A stretch of DNA of 64,000 nucleotides from Iodobacter ciconiae (GTDB taxonomy: Bacteria; Pseudomonadota; Gammaproteobacteria; Burkholderiales; Chitinibacteraceae), in NCBI RefSeq assembly GCF_003952345.1, contig NZ_CP034433.1, positions 2,418,001 to 2,482,000 of the forward strand, written 5' to 3'. Both the position numbers and the translations under genes were made by a program. Below, in pieces: positions 56,661-64,000 of the stretch. The stretch's first letter is position 1. The number at the start of each line of letters is the position of its first letter. The notes beneath the pieces were generated by a model. It saw only the letters and a program-made list of their open reading frames with translations. It was not told the DNA's origin and did no database searches.

Positions 56661-59189
56661 TTATTCAGAAAATGGGAATGAATTGGGCGGAGTGAATTTA
56701 CTTTTAGGCATATTTGGCAGTGCTGGTTTTAAGCTAGCAGGCCCGCTCAACTCATGACTACCACCCTTAATACTCACTTCCCCTGGACAATGAATCTCTA
56801 TATTGCCACCTTTCAGGCGGATATAGCCACCGCCCGCTGTAAAGAGCACTTCATCACCAGCAGTAATTTCTACTTTTTCTTTGCATGCCGTGATTTTTAC
56901 GTTTTTATCGGCGGTGATTTCAATATCGTCACTTTGTGCTTGTAGCTGGATTTTGCCTTTGGCTGCGATCAGTTTTAGTGCGACTTTATCTTTTACTCCC
57001 GCTACAAACAGGCTGATGTGCTGGCCGACATTATGTATCCAGCGGCGGCCAGAGGTTTGGTTGGTGTCTCTTTGGGCAACTAGATCAAGGTTTGTGCCTG
57101 CGGCGATCGTTTGGCTTTGTGGGCTGGTAATAGCTACGCCGTCCTCGCCATGTAGCAAGATGATTTTTTGCTGGCCAGCTTGGCCTTTCGATTTACTCTT
57201 GCCGTCTTTATCGGTGTTGCTACCTGCTTCAAAGCTTTTACTTGCATAGACGTGATGATACAGATGGCCAATAGTGGCTTTACTGCCTGCGCTGTTGTCA
57301 GGCTTGATGGTTTTATCGTCGTCGCCAGTTTCGATTGTATCGGCAAGTTGATTCGTTGCCGTTTCACCTAGACTTTGGGCTAACGCTAAAGCTGACTCAA
57401 GTTGGCTTTGAGCGGGGCTGCGCTCTAGCTGCTTGCCGCTTGCACCGCCTTTGGCTTCCGTACTGATCAGCAAGCCGCTGGCGCGAATAGCACCTTGTTT
57501 GTCGCTGCGCAGCTCAAAGCCTTCGCCGCGTGGCTCACCTTTACCGTCGGTACGCGGGTGGATCAGATAGCCGAGGTTCAGCTGGGTTTTACCATGCTCG
57601 CTGGATAGCTTGGTTCGGACTTCGCCCTTGCTATCATCAAACAGCAGCTCGCCGTATTGCCCACCTTCATGTTCTTTGGTCTTGATACCGGATAACGTTT
57701 TATTGGCAGGCAAAGCGCCTGCGCCGCTGAATGTGGGTACAGGATGGCTACCGTTATGGACCACGCCAGTGACAATCGGGCGGTCGATATCGCCTTCGAT
57801 AAAGTCGACCAAAACTTCCTGACCGATGCGCGGGATGAACTGATACCCAAAACCTGCACCGGCACTTGGCATGGAGACGCGCACCCAGCAGGATGACTTG
57901 TCATCCATGTTTGCGCCAAACTCAGGGTGCTCAGCCGTACGCTGCCAGTGGAATTCTATTTTTATGCGCCCTTGCTCATCGGTGTGGACTTCTGATCCGG
58001 CAGGGCCCACCACGGTGGCGGTTTGCACGCCAAAGCTTTTGGGCTTGCTGTGTTCGATATGGGCAAAAGCGGGCACGGTCGGCTGGCCGCGCCTTTGGGC
58101 GGTGAAATTAGCTTGATAAGGGGGATTATTCGCGGCTAAAGCCGCTCCTGCGAGTAAGCCGGGCGCGACTAAGCCAAGTTGCTGGGTTAAATCAGCGGGC
58201 AAATTATTATTGGCGGTGAATTTTAGCTCGGTAACGGCAAATTCACGTTGCTCGGCGCTATCCCATTCGTGGGCGGGATGATCTTCCAGGCGGAACCACT
58301 GCCCGGCCTGCAAGCTGCGTAAAGTACCAGAGCCGGTAAAGGATTTCTTTTGCGCGTCCATTGCCTGCTGACGCAATTGTGCGTAGTGGCTTAAGCCTTC
58401 CGCGTCGCTGGCGTAATAGAGCGATTGGGGGTCGTAATCTTCGAAGCTTACCTGCAGCTGCTGGCCGCCATCACCCTGATCGATGCTACTTTCATCAAAA
58501 CTTTCGTTGGTGCTGGTAGCTTTGTAATCAAAGCTGGCCAAAGACACGCTGCTGCTGCCGATTTGCCGCTGGCTCTGCCATTCAGTCAGAGTATCGCTCT
58601 CTTCCGTGGCGTCAGCTCTGTGAAATCTAACAAATGGATCTGCCGCTTCCGCAATTGCAAAAGCATCATCAAACACAAGCAACTGAACCTGAGGACTATC
58701 GCCCGGCAAATGATTAAATAACCAGGCTAAGCCTTCCTCTGCTAATAATCGTGTCAGAAAATCGAAATCGGATTCGCGGTATTGTAAGCAATAGGATCGC
58801 GGTGAATGCGTGCCGGAGAGTTTGAAATCCAGCATTTGCACCGAGGCAAACACCGGATTTTTGCCCTGATGCTCAGCCAGTACCTGTTTCACAATGTCGG
58901 GGACGGATAAATCCTGGAACACGCGGGAAGTGCGGCGGTAGCGGAGTAAGGCAAACGGCGGCTCTACCGTCAGCGCGTACTTTGCAAAGCCGCCATCGGA
59001 GCCTAGTAATTGCGCCTGGCTAATGACCCCGCAACGCTCAATCGCCTCGCCATTCGCATTTTCAATAGATAGAACGACTGGCAAACCCAGTAGTGATTTA
59101 AGCTCTAAAGCACTATCGGGGGATAAGCAATCGATCTGATAGCTGTATGCCTTATTGATCCCCTCGCTGCCTGTTACGCGCTGGGGCAA
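56661..59189 (-). CDS. vgrG: Type VI secretion spike protein VgrG with DUF2345 tail (main frame)
   Basis: 842 residues in this frame, starting formally at a TTG. Gp27-like part: LPQRVTGSEGINKAYSYQIDCLSP...LGLPVVL, YRESDFDFLTRLLAEEGLAW. Gp5 OB-fold: TATVVGPAGSEVHTDEQGRIKIEFHWQR...SCWVRVSMPSAGAGFGYQFIPRIGQEVLVDFIEGDIDRPIVTG. A beta-helix needle and a DUF2345 domain follow (IILLHGEDGVAITSPQSQTIAAGTNLDL...EVLFTAGGGYIRLKGGNIEIHCPG), typical of VgrGs that carry cargo proteins. The expected first 25-30 residues are missing from this frame but present in another frame just upstream (59215-59292), so the intact gene would run 56661-59292. The product may be non-functional unless the shift is bypassed or is a sequencing error. 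Leads the vgrG-effector-immunity operon. Confidence 0.9.
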   Translation of the reverse strand: MPQRVTGSEGINKAYSYQIDCLSPDSALELKSLLGLPVVLSIENANGEAIERCGVISQAQLLGSDGGFAKYALTVEPPFALLRYRRTSRVFQDLSVPDIVKQVLAEHQGKNPVFASVQMLDFKLSGTHSPRSYCLQYRESDFDFLTRLLAEEGLAWLFNHLPGDSPQVQLLVFDDAFAIAEAADPFVRFHRADATEESDTLTEWQSQRQIGSSSVSLASFDYKATSTNESFDESSIDQGDGGQQLQVSFEDYDPQSLYYASDAEGLSHYAQLRQQAMDAQKKSFTGSGTLRSLQAGQWFRLEDHPAHEWDSAEQREFAVTELKFTANNNLPADLTQQLGLVAPGLLAGAALAANNPPYQANFTAQRRGQPTVPAFAHIEHSKPKSFGVQTATVVGPAGSEVHTDEQGRIKIEFHWQRTAEHPEFGANMDDKSSCWVRVSMPSAGAGFGYQFIPRIGQEVLVDFIEGDIDRPIVTGVVHNGSHPVPTFSGAGALPANKTLSGIKTKEHEGGQYGELLFDDSKGEVRTKLSSEHGKTQLNLGYLIHPRTDGKGEPRGEGFELRSDKQGAIRASGLLISTEAKGGASGKQLERSPAQSQLESALALAQSLGETATNQLADTIETGDDDKTIKPDNSAGSKATIGHLYHHVYASKSFEAGSNTDKDGKSKSKGQAGQQKIILLHGEDGVAITSPQSQTIAAGTNLDLVAQRDTNQTSGRRWIHNVGQHISLFVAGVKDKVALKLIAAKGKIQLQAQSDDIEITADKNVKITACKEKVEITAGDEVLFTAGGGYIRLKGGNIEIHCPGEVSIKGGSHELSGPASLKPALPNMPKSKFTPPNSFPFSE

Positions 59190-59214
59190 TAACTGCTCAC
59201 CCCATACTGCATCA

Positions 59215-59292
59215 TCAACCTAATTGCAGAGAGATAAGGCGCTGATCCTGATTAAATGCAGAGGCAAAAGAGGCAAGCAGATCAACGTTCAT
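59215..59292 (-). pseudogene. vgrG: Frameshifted 5' end of vgrG
   Basis: ATG at 59292 opens 25 codons (MNVDLLASFASAFNQDQRLI then SLQLG) that match the usual VgrG N-terminus and then hits TGA TGA. Removing one T from GGTT at 59217-59220 would read on as GDDAVWGEQLLPQRVTGSEG into the main frame with no other change. So the gene carries a single-base insertion, a +1 frameshift site or an assembly error. No strong ribosome binding site precedes the ATG. Confidence 0.75.
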
Positions 59293-59829
59293 AGCAAACC
59301 AAAAGCTTACAGTAGATTTTCTATATTACATGAAACTTTATGATTGCCGATATTGCTTTCAAAGATTGGACGGTGTAATTATGAACATAGTTAGACTTTG
59401 CAAGGTATACCACTTACCATTCCATTGAAATAGCAAGGCAGCCTGAAATTTGCCAATACACCTTATTTGGTAAACTTGAACCAAGCGTGAGATAAGCCAG
59501 AGATGTCCCCCCAAGGCGCTCGGCTATCCGAAAACCACAAAAATACTAAACTCTGTTTCACGGCTTTGCGAGGCCTGAATATCAAACCCGGTAGCCTGCC
59601 GTTTATCACGGCCTGTGGCGCAGGGATTAAGCCTTCCCTTAAAACCAACATGCCAAAAACATTGCAAAAGCGGCCCCTAGGCAATTTATAATTGCTCCCC
59701 TGTCAATACCCCTTCCATGCAAAAAAATATTCACTATTATTGAGCGATCACACATGCGTAAGGTGAAGGGATAGGGGATAATTTACCCCGAGTATCAACC
59801 TTTCCTATCTCTAACTGAGGCGTTCATCC
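59293..59829. other. Intergenic region between vgrG and tal
   Basis: About 540 bases. It should contain the vgrG and tal promoters, which diverge. Between 59460 and 59700, open frames of 60-70 codons exist on both strands but overlap each other almost exactly and show no family resemblance, no signal and no ribosome binding site; they were not called. Confidence 0.4.
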
Positions 59830-60909
59830 ATGAGCAAAATCGCTGCTATTAAACCCCTAGGTCAAAGTATCTGGCTGGATAATTTATCGCGTGGTCTGAT
59901 TCAATCTGGCGAGCTTGCCAAGATTCTGAAAGAAGACAGCATTATGGGGGTAACATCCAACCCGGCGATTTTCTTTAAATCAATCAGCTCTGATCCGCTT
60001 TATACCGGCGACTTGGCAGAATTAAAAAAACAAGATTTAACTGCCGAGCAGCGCTACGAAGCACTGGTCATCCCTGATTTGAAAGCCGCCTGCGATGTAA
60101 CCCGTGCGATCTACGACGAAACCAACGGTAAAGATGGCTATGTATCGCTGGAAGTATCCCCGACGCTATCGCACGACGCCATTGGCACCATTGCCAACGC
60201 AAAACGCCTCTGGGCTGCGATTGACCGCCCTAATCTGATGATTAAAGTACCTGCTACCTCCGCAGGGATCATCGCCATTGAAGAGCTGATCGCCTCCGGC
60301 CTGAATATCAATGTCACGCTGATGTTTAACCTCAAACACGTTGACGAAGTGCTGACCGCCTATATCCGCGGCCTTGAAGCCCGCACGGCCGCCGGCTTGC
60401 CGGTTGATCGCGTTCATGCCGTTGCATCGGTCTTCCTCTCCCGTGTAGACAGCCTGATTGATCCGCAGCTGGAAGAAATTGGCACACCCGAAGCGCTGGC
60501 ACTGCGTGGTAAAATCGCCAAATCATTTGTAAAAATTTCCTACCAGCATTACAAAAAGCTCTTCCACGGCACACGCTTTGCAGCACTGAAAGCACTGGGT
60601 GCAAACCCGCAACGTATGCTTTGGGCCTCTACCGGCACAAAAAACAAGGCCTATAGCGATGTGATGTACGTGGCAGATCTGATCGGCCCTGAAACCGTCA
60701 ACACTGTGCCCGATGCAACACTGGACTTATTCCGCGATCACGGCGTAGCTGCACTGACTTTGGAAACAGAAACAGAACAAGCTATTGCCAATATGGCCGC
60801 ACTGCGTAAGCTGGATATTAACTACAACCTGCAAGGCGAGCAGCTACAAGTCGAGGGCCTGAAGCAATTTGACGAAGCCTTTGTAAAACTGCTGGCACTG
60901 ACCGCTTAA
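59830..60909 (+). CDS. tal: Transaldolase
   Basis: A 359-residue TIM-barrel enzyme of the non-oxidative pentose phosphate pathway that transfers a dihydroxyacetone unit between sugar phosphates. IMGVTSNPAIFF near residue 45 (TSNP signature), YVSLEVSP, and the Schiff-base Lys in NLMIKVPATSAG at about residue 139. NINVTLMF and a C-terminal TGTKNKAYSDVMYVADLIGPETVNTVP follow. This is the longer bacterial Tal subtype of about 350-380 residues. Single gene; a strong terminator follows. Confidence 0.96.
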   Translation: MSKIAAIKPLGQSIWLDNLSRGLIQSGELAKILKEDSIMGVTSNPAIFFKSISSDPLYTGDLAELKKQDLTAEQRYEALVIPDLKAACDVTRAIYDETNGKDGYVSLEVSPTLSHDAIGTIANAKRLWAAIDRPNLMIKVPATSAGIIAIEELIASGLNINVTLMFNLKHVDEVLTAYIRGLEARTAAGLPVDRVHAVASVFLSRVDSLIDPQLEEIGTPEALALRGKIAKSFVKISYQHYKKLFHGTRFAALKALGANPQRMLWASTGTKNKAYSDVMYVADLIGPETVNTVPDATLDLFRDHGVAALTLETETEQAIANMAALRKLDINYNLQGEQLQVEGLKQFDEAFVKLLALTA

Positions 60910-60931
60910 ATCGCTATGCTTTAAAGCCGCG

Positions 60932-60958
60932 AGAGCGCACACTGTGCGCTCTTTTTTT
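60932..60958 (+). terminator. Intrinsic terminator of tal
   Basis: 9-bp arms AGAGCGCAC / GTGCGCTCT with a 3-base loop, followed by six T; 22 bp after the stop. Confidence 0.93.
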
Positions 60959-61063
60959 GCCTGGTAATTAACAGTAGGCTATAAAATTTTATCGAGCCCA
61001 GAAAATAAATATATAACAGCGATGCCAAACTTAATCCAAACCATATAAAAGCAAAGATAAAAC

Positions 61064-61249
61064 ATGTTCATAGCGCATATCCCTTCAGGCTACATCTACG
61101 CGGTATCTGCTCTGAAAAAGATTAAAAACACAACAATTCCAACACACCTTATTATTTTTTCTGCCGCACCAGGCTCAATTCTTCCTGATTTTGATCTTAT
61201 ATATTTTTATTTAATTGACCATCGCCAGACGATTAAGCGTAAAAAATAA
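61064..61249 (+). pseudogene. Truncated membrane-bound metal-dependent hydrolase (DUF457/YdjM-like)
   Basis: 61 codons reading MFIAHIPSGYIYAVSALKKI...LIIFSAAPGSILPDFDLIYFYLIDHRQTIKRKK. Full-length relatives are inner membrane proteins of about 160-200 residues that begin MFIAHLPAGY and have GSxLPDxDxxYFYLxDxRQxHHHxYWTH. Here the frame ends right after DHRQT, before the expected His cluster. The following bases in all frames do not restore it. Either a remnant or a drastically shortened protein. Confidence 0.55.
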
Positions 61250-61319
61250 TTAATTTATCTGCTATCAATCCAATATCTATTTCAACAAAGAAACTTTGGG
61301 CTGATAACAAATCCATCCC

Positions 61320-61652
61320 CTACACGCTCTTCACTTTACGAATCAGCAGATAAATCAAATACACCATCAATGCAGGTACGGCGGATGAAACTAATGCAGG
61401 CAACAGACAGACCAATACGGCAAACAGGCCAATTGCCAGAATAAACACAGCCAATCCGGAAAAAACAAAAAATAAAATTGCGCCGATAATCAACAATAAT
61501 GGAACCGCAATCAATATATCAGCACCACTGCTACTCCATTCCCAGCTATCCCCGTCACTGCTGAAATAAAAAATCATATTTTGATTAAAATAATCAATCC
61601 CCAGATAAATGATAAATAATAACAGCAGTAATATAATCAGTATGTTTTTCAT
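61320..61652 (-). CDS. Small integral membrane protein, unknown function
   Basis: A 110-residue hydrophobic protein with an N-terminal helix (NILIILLLLLFIIYLGIDYF), a short polar loop with Asp and Trp (YFSSDGDSWEWSSSGAD), and a long hydrophobic stretch that should form two or three more helices, ending in IRKVKSV on the cytoplasmic side. ATG 61652 is preceded by a purine-rich AGGTTGGGG. No domain recognised. Single gene between the truncated hydrolase and the macroglobulin gene. Confidence 0.65.
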   Translation of the reverse strand: MKNILIILLLLLFIIYLGIDYFNQNMIFYFSSDGDSWEWSSSGADILIAVPLLLIIGAILFFVFSGLAVFILAIGLFAVLVCLLPALVSSAVPALMVYLIYLLIRKVKSV

Positions 61653-61939
61653 CCCCAACCTTTATCACGCTGTACAGGAAAAAGCCTAGTATGCCGCCAT
61701 AGCTAATGGATTAAAACGGCAGAAAGGCAGATTACCGTTTGGCAGGAACAGACGGCTTCATTAGCAAAGTGAAATGTAATCTGCAGTTTTAGGGGGCACT
61801 TAATACATACGGGCCTTCCAAAAAAATCACTTACTTTTTACCAAGCACCACTACCAATTAACTCTTACAATGCCAGAGAGAGAAATACACAACTCTTACA
61901 TTAAATACGCACCCTGAAAAATCCTGACCGAGCACCATA
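61653..61939. other. Intergenic region upstream of the macroglobulin gene
   Basis: About 290 bases between divergent genes. No ORF, hairpin or operator recognised; it presumably contains both promoters. Confidence 0.35.
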
Positions 61940-64000
61940 ATGAATAAAGCCATGCAGATTTGCTTGCCCGCCTTCCTATTGTTGTCTCGCGGGGTTTCCT
62001 GGGTTTTAACGTTACTGTTTGGCAAGCTGAACTGGCAGGCACCAGTTTGGTTTAAGAAGCTGGCACTATGGCTGAAGGCAGGCATCTGCTGGATGCGGGC
62101 CAAGCCGAAGCAAGCAGGGATTGCGACGCTGGCTTTTGCCTTGATGGCAACGGGTGGAACAATGGGCTGGCGCTGGTATCAGGCTCAGCCCAAACCACAG
62201 CGGGTAGGCTATGTGGTCACGGCCCCAGAGCTCACGCCTTATGATGAAAAAGACCGGCCGCAACCCTTGCCGCTGGTGGTGGAATTCAGCGAATCTGCCG
62301 CTCCCCTCAAACAAATTGATAAACCCGCTGGCGATGGCGTGCAGCTATCCCCTGCTCTGGCCGGAAACTGGGCCTGGGAAGGCGATAGAAAACTGGTTTT
62401 CTACCCCAAGGCCGACTGGCCAATTGATGCCGAATTTGAAGTCTCGCTCGCGAAGAAAAATCTCTTTGCCGAGAGCGTAAAGCTGGAGGAATACAGCTTT
62501 GCTTTCAAGACCGCACCCTTTGCCGCCGACATGGCCGAATCGCGCTTTTACCAAGACCCACGGGATGCCAACCTTAAAAAGCTGGTTGCTACCTTACACT
62601 TTAGCCATCCGGTAGACCCTGCCGGCATTCAGAAAAACATTAGTCTGAAGCTTGGCAGCGGAGTGAGCTTTCAAAGCGATAAAGTCCCTCCCTATTCAAT
62701 CAGCTTTGATAAAACCAGGCTCAATGCCTTTATCCATTCCGCCCCGCTGACTGTTCCCAAAGAAGACAGCGATATTCTGCTGACCTTGGCAAAAGGTACC
62801 AAAGCCGCACAGGGCGGCAATAAACTGGAAGCAGATTTAGACAGCAAAATCAGCGTACCCGGCCTCTACAGCCTGCGCTTTGATAATGTGCAGATGCTGC
62901 TGGCTGATAATGAGCGCTACGAGCCGGAGCAGGTGGTAATGCTTAGCAGCAATGTGCCGGTTTCCGAAGCCGCGCTCAAAGGAAAAGTACGCGCCTGGCT
63001 GCTGCCGGAATACCCACCGAATACGCCTAAGGAAGATCAGCGCGGCGTGTATCAATGGGGTACCAGCCAGGTTGGGCAGGCAGTACTCACCAATGCCCTA
63101 GCGCTAAAATCGCTGCCGGGGGAGGAAGAATACGGCACGCAACATAGCTGGAAGTTCTCCGCCCCCGTTGGGCGCTCGGTGTTTTTACAAGTGGATGCCG
63201 GTGTGCAGGCCTTTGGTGGCTATCAGTCTGGCAAGGTGATGACACAGGTGTTTCAGGTGGCTCCTTACCCCAAGGCGGTCAAACTGCTATCCAATGGCGC
63301 GCTGCTTTCTGTGGCATCGGATAAAAAAGTAGCTTTTGTGGCGCGCGGCCTCAGCGGCGTTCGCATCGAAGTAGGCCGCTTGCTGCCAAATCAGCTGCAT
63401 CATTTAGTCGACCAAAATAATGGCAACTTTGCCAAACCAGAAATCGCCGATCAGTATTTAGACACCCTAGTCGAGCGCTTTACCGAAGAGCGCACCCTAC
63501 CCGCAACCGATCCCGGCAAGCCTTATTACGACAGCATTGATCTGACCCGCTATCTGGCCGATAAAACGGGCAACCGTCGTGGCGTGTTTATGCTGAAACT
63601 CACGCCTTTTGATCCTAAAGCGCCTAAAAACCGTGAAGACGAGCCCAGCGACAGCCGCTTTATTCTGGTTTCTGATTTAGGTGTGCTGGCTAAAACATCG
63701 GTGGACAATAGCAACGATGTGTTTGTGCAATCGATCTCCAGCGGCGAAGCCGTTGCTGCGGCCACAGTAGAGGTGATCGGCCGCAACGGGCAAACCGTGG
63801 CCAGCAGCCAGACCGATGCGCTGGGCCGCGCTCATTTTCCTGCACTTAAAGATTTAACGCGCGAAAAAGCGCCGCTGATGTATTTGGTGAAACAAGGTGA
63901 GGACGTATCATTCCTGCCCATCAACCGCTACGACAGACAGCTGAATCTGTCGCGCTTTGATATTGGCGGCGTAGCCAATGCCGTTTCAGCACAACAGCTC
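61940..64000 (+). CDS. Bacterial alpha-2-macroglobulin family protein, N-terminal part
   Basis: An open frame of 687 codons that runs off the window. After two N-terminal hydrophobic segments (about residues 4-25, and IATLALMATGGTMGWRWYQ at about 55-75), a string of MG-type beta domains follows: YVVTAPELTPYDEKDRPQPLPLVVEFSESAAPLKQID, KLVFYPKADWPIDAEFEVSLAKKNLF, LHFSHPVDPAGIQKNISLKLG, and later FILVSDLGVLAKTSVDNSNDVFVQSISSGEAVAAATVEVIGRNGQTVASSQTDALGRAHF, the MG2-like region conserved in COG2373 proteins. These are periplasmic protease traps guarding the cell envelope, usually lipoproteins; this one appears membrane-anchored. The thioester region and any pbpC neighbour lie outside the window. 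Confidence 0.88.
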   Translation, partial: MNKAMQICLPAFLLLSRGVSWVLTLLFGKLNWQAPVWFKKLALWLKAGICWMRAKPKQAGIATLAFALMATGGTMGWRWYQAQPKPQRVGYVVTAPELTPYDEKDRPQPLPLVVEFSESAAPLKQIDKPAGDGVQLSPALAGNWAWEGDRKLVFYPKADWPIDAEFEVSLAKKNLFAESVKLEEYSFAFKTAPFAADMAESRFYQDPRDANLKKLVATLHFSHPVDPAGIQKNISLKLGSGVSFQSDKVPPYSISFDKTRLNAFIHSAPLTVPKEDSDILLTLAKGTKAAQGGNKLEADLDSKISVPGLYSLRFDNVQMLLADNERYEPEQVVMLSSNVPVSEAALKGKVRAWLLPEYPPNTPKEDQRGVYQWGTSQVGQAVLTNALALKSLPGEEEYGTQHSWKFSAPVGRSVFLQVDAGVQAFGGYQSGKVMTQVFQVAPYPKAVKLLSNGALLSVASDKKVAFVARGLSGVRIEVGRLLPNQLHHLVDQNNGNFAKPEIADQYLDTLVERFTEERTLPATDPGKPYYDSIDLTRYLADKTGNRRGVFMLKLTPFDPKAPKNREDEPSDSRFILVSDLGVLAKTSVDNSNDVFVQSISSGEAVAAATVEVIGRNGQTVASSQTDALGRAHFPALKDLTREKAPLMYLVKQGEDVSFLPINRYDRQLNLSRFDIGGVANAVSAQQL

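Noticed and set aside
59463..59691. Two antiparallel frames of 73 and 62 codons
   Set aside because: They overlap each other almost completely, show no domain or ribosome binding site and no clear relation to an insertion sequence.

Overview
The window reads as a core chromosomal segment of a motile, chitin-degrading betaproteobacterium. A Neisseriales/Chromobacteriaceae member such as Iodobacter is my best guess, based on the combination of pilT-pilU-fimV, ubiE-ubiJ-ubiB, ntrBC, phoBR, a GH18 chitinase with ChiC-type binding modules, and a YajR-type transporter next to ssb. Most of it is moderately GC-balanced housekeeping DNA in short operons closed by clear intrinsic terminators. No rRNA, tRNA, CRISPR array or intact insertion sequence was seen.

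Layout. 1-3.8 kb: end of a HAD hydrolase gene, a SelW/Rdx protein, a DUF4124 protein, then ntrB-ntrC behind a near-perfect NtrC operator and a sigma-54 promoter. 3.8-16 kb (mostly minus strand): glycine-zipper protein, DUF2520 oxidoreductase, DUF1456 protein, valS, an exported SDR paired with an AlgE-like barrel, two small exported charged proteins, ssb and yajR. 16-23.5 kb: uvrA, then fimV-like, pilU and pilT (twitching). 23.7-34.4 kb: yggS-proC-yggT, fxsA facing cutA-dsbD-tlpA (disulfide reduction), an ArsR-type regulator, then gpmI-envC-ctpA (cell separation and envelope proteolysis). 34.6-46.4 kb: moeB/thiF, trpS, tatD, murB, chitinase, ppc, phzF. 46.6-52.9 kb: ubiB, ubiJ and ubiE (ubiquinone), DUF971, phoB and phoR.

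52.9-59.3 kb is the accessory part. It is a visibly AT-rich block downstream of phoR holding an orphan type VI secretion spike module on the minus strand: vgrG, a 725-residue effector that appears to combine an M23-like peptidase domain, a canonical EF-hand loop and a GH19-type lysozyme/chitinase domain, and two exported proteins that are immunity candidates. The first is translationally coupled to the effector. A third exported ORF is cut off at the phoR boundary. The first 25 codons of vgrG sit in a different frame from the rest, separated by one extra T at a GGT TGA site. After this come transaldolase, a truncated membrane-hydrolase gene, a small membrane protein and the beginning of an alpha-2-macroglobulin gene that runs off the end.

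Scattered through the intergenic spaces are two families of repeats: a roughly 210-230 bp element in three copies (5.8, 37.6 and 48.1 kb), and elements carrying inverted CACAGAG/CACGGAG-type ends (36.6, 48.4 and 49.8 kb). A leader ORF with one Trp codon and mutually exclusive hairpins upstream of trpS suggests a possible attenuator.
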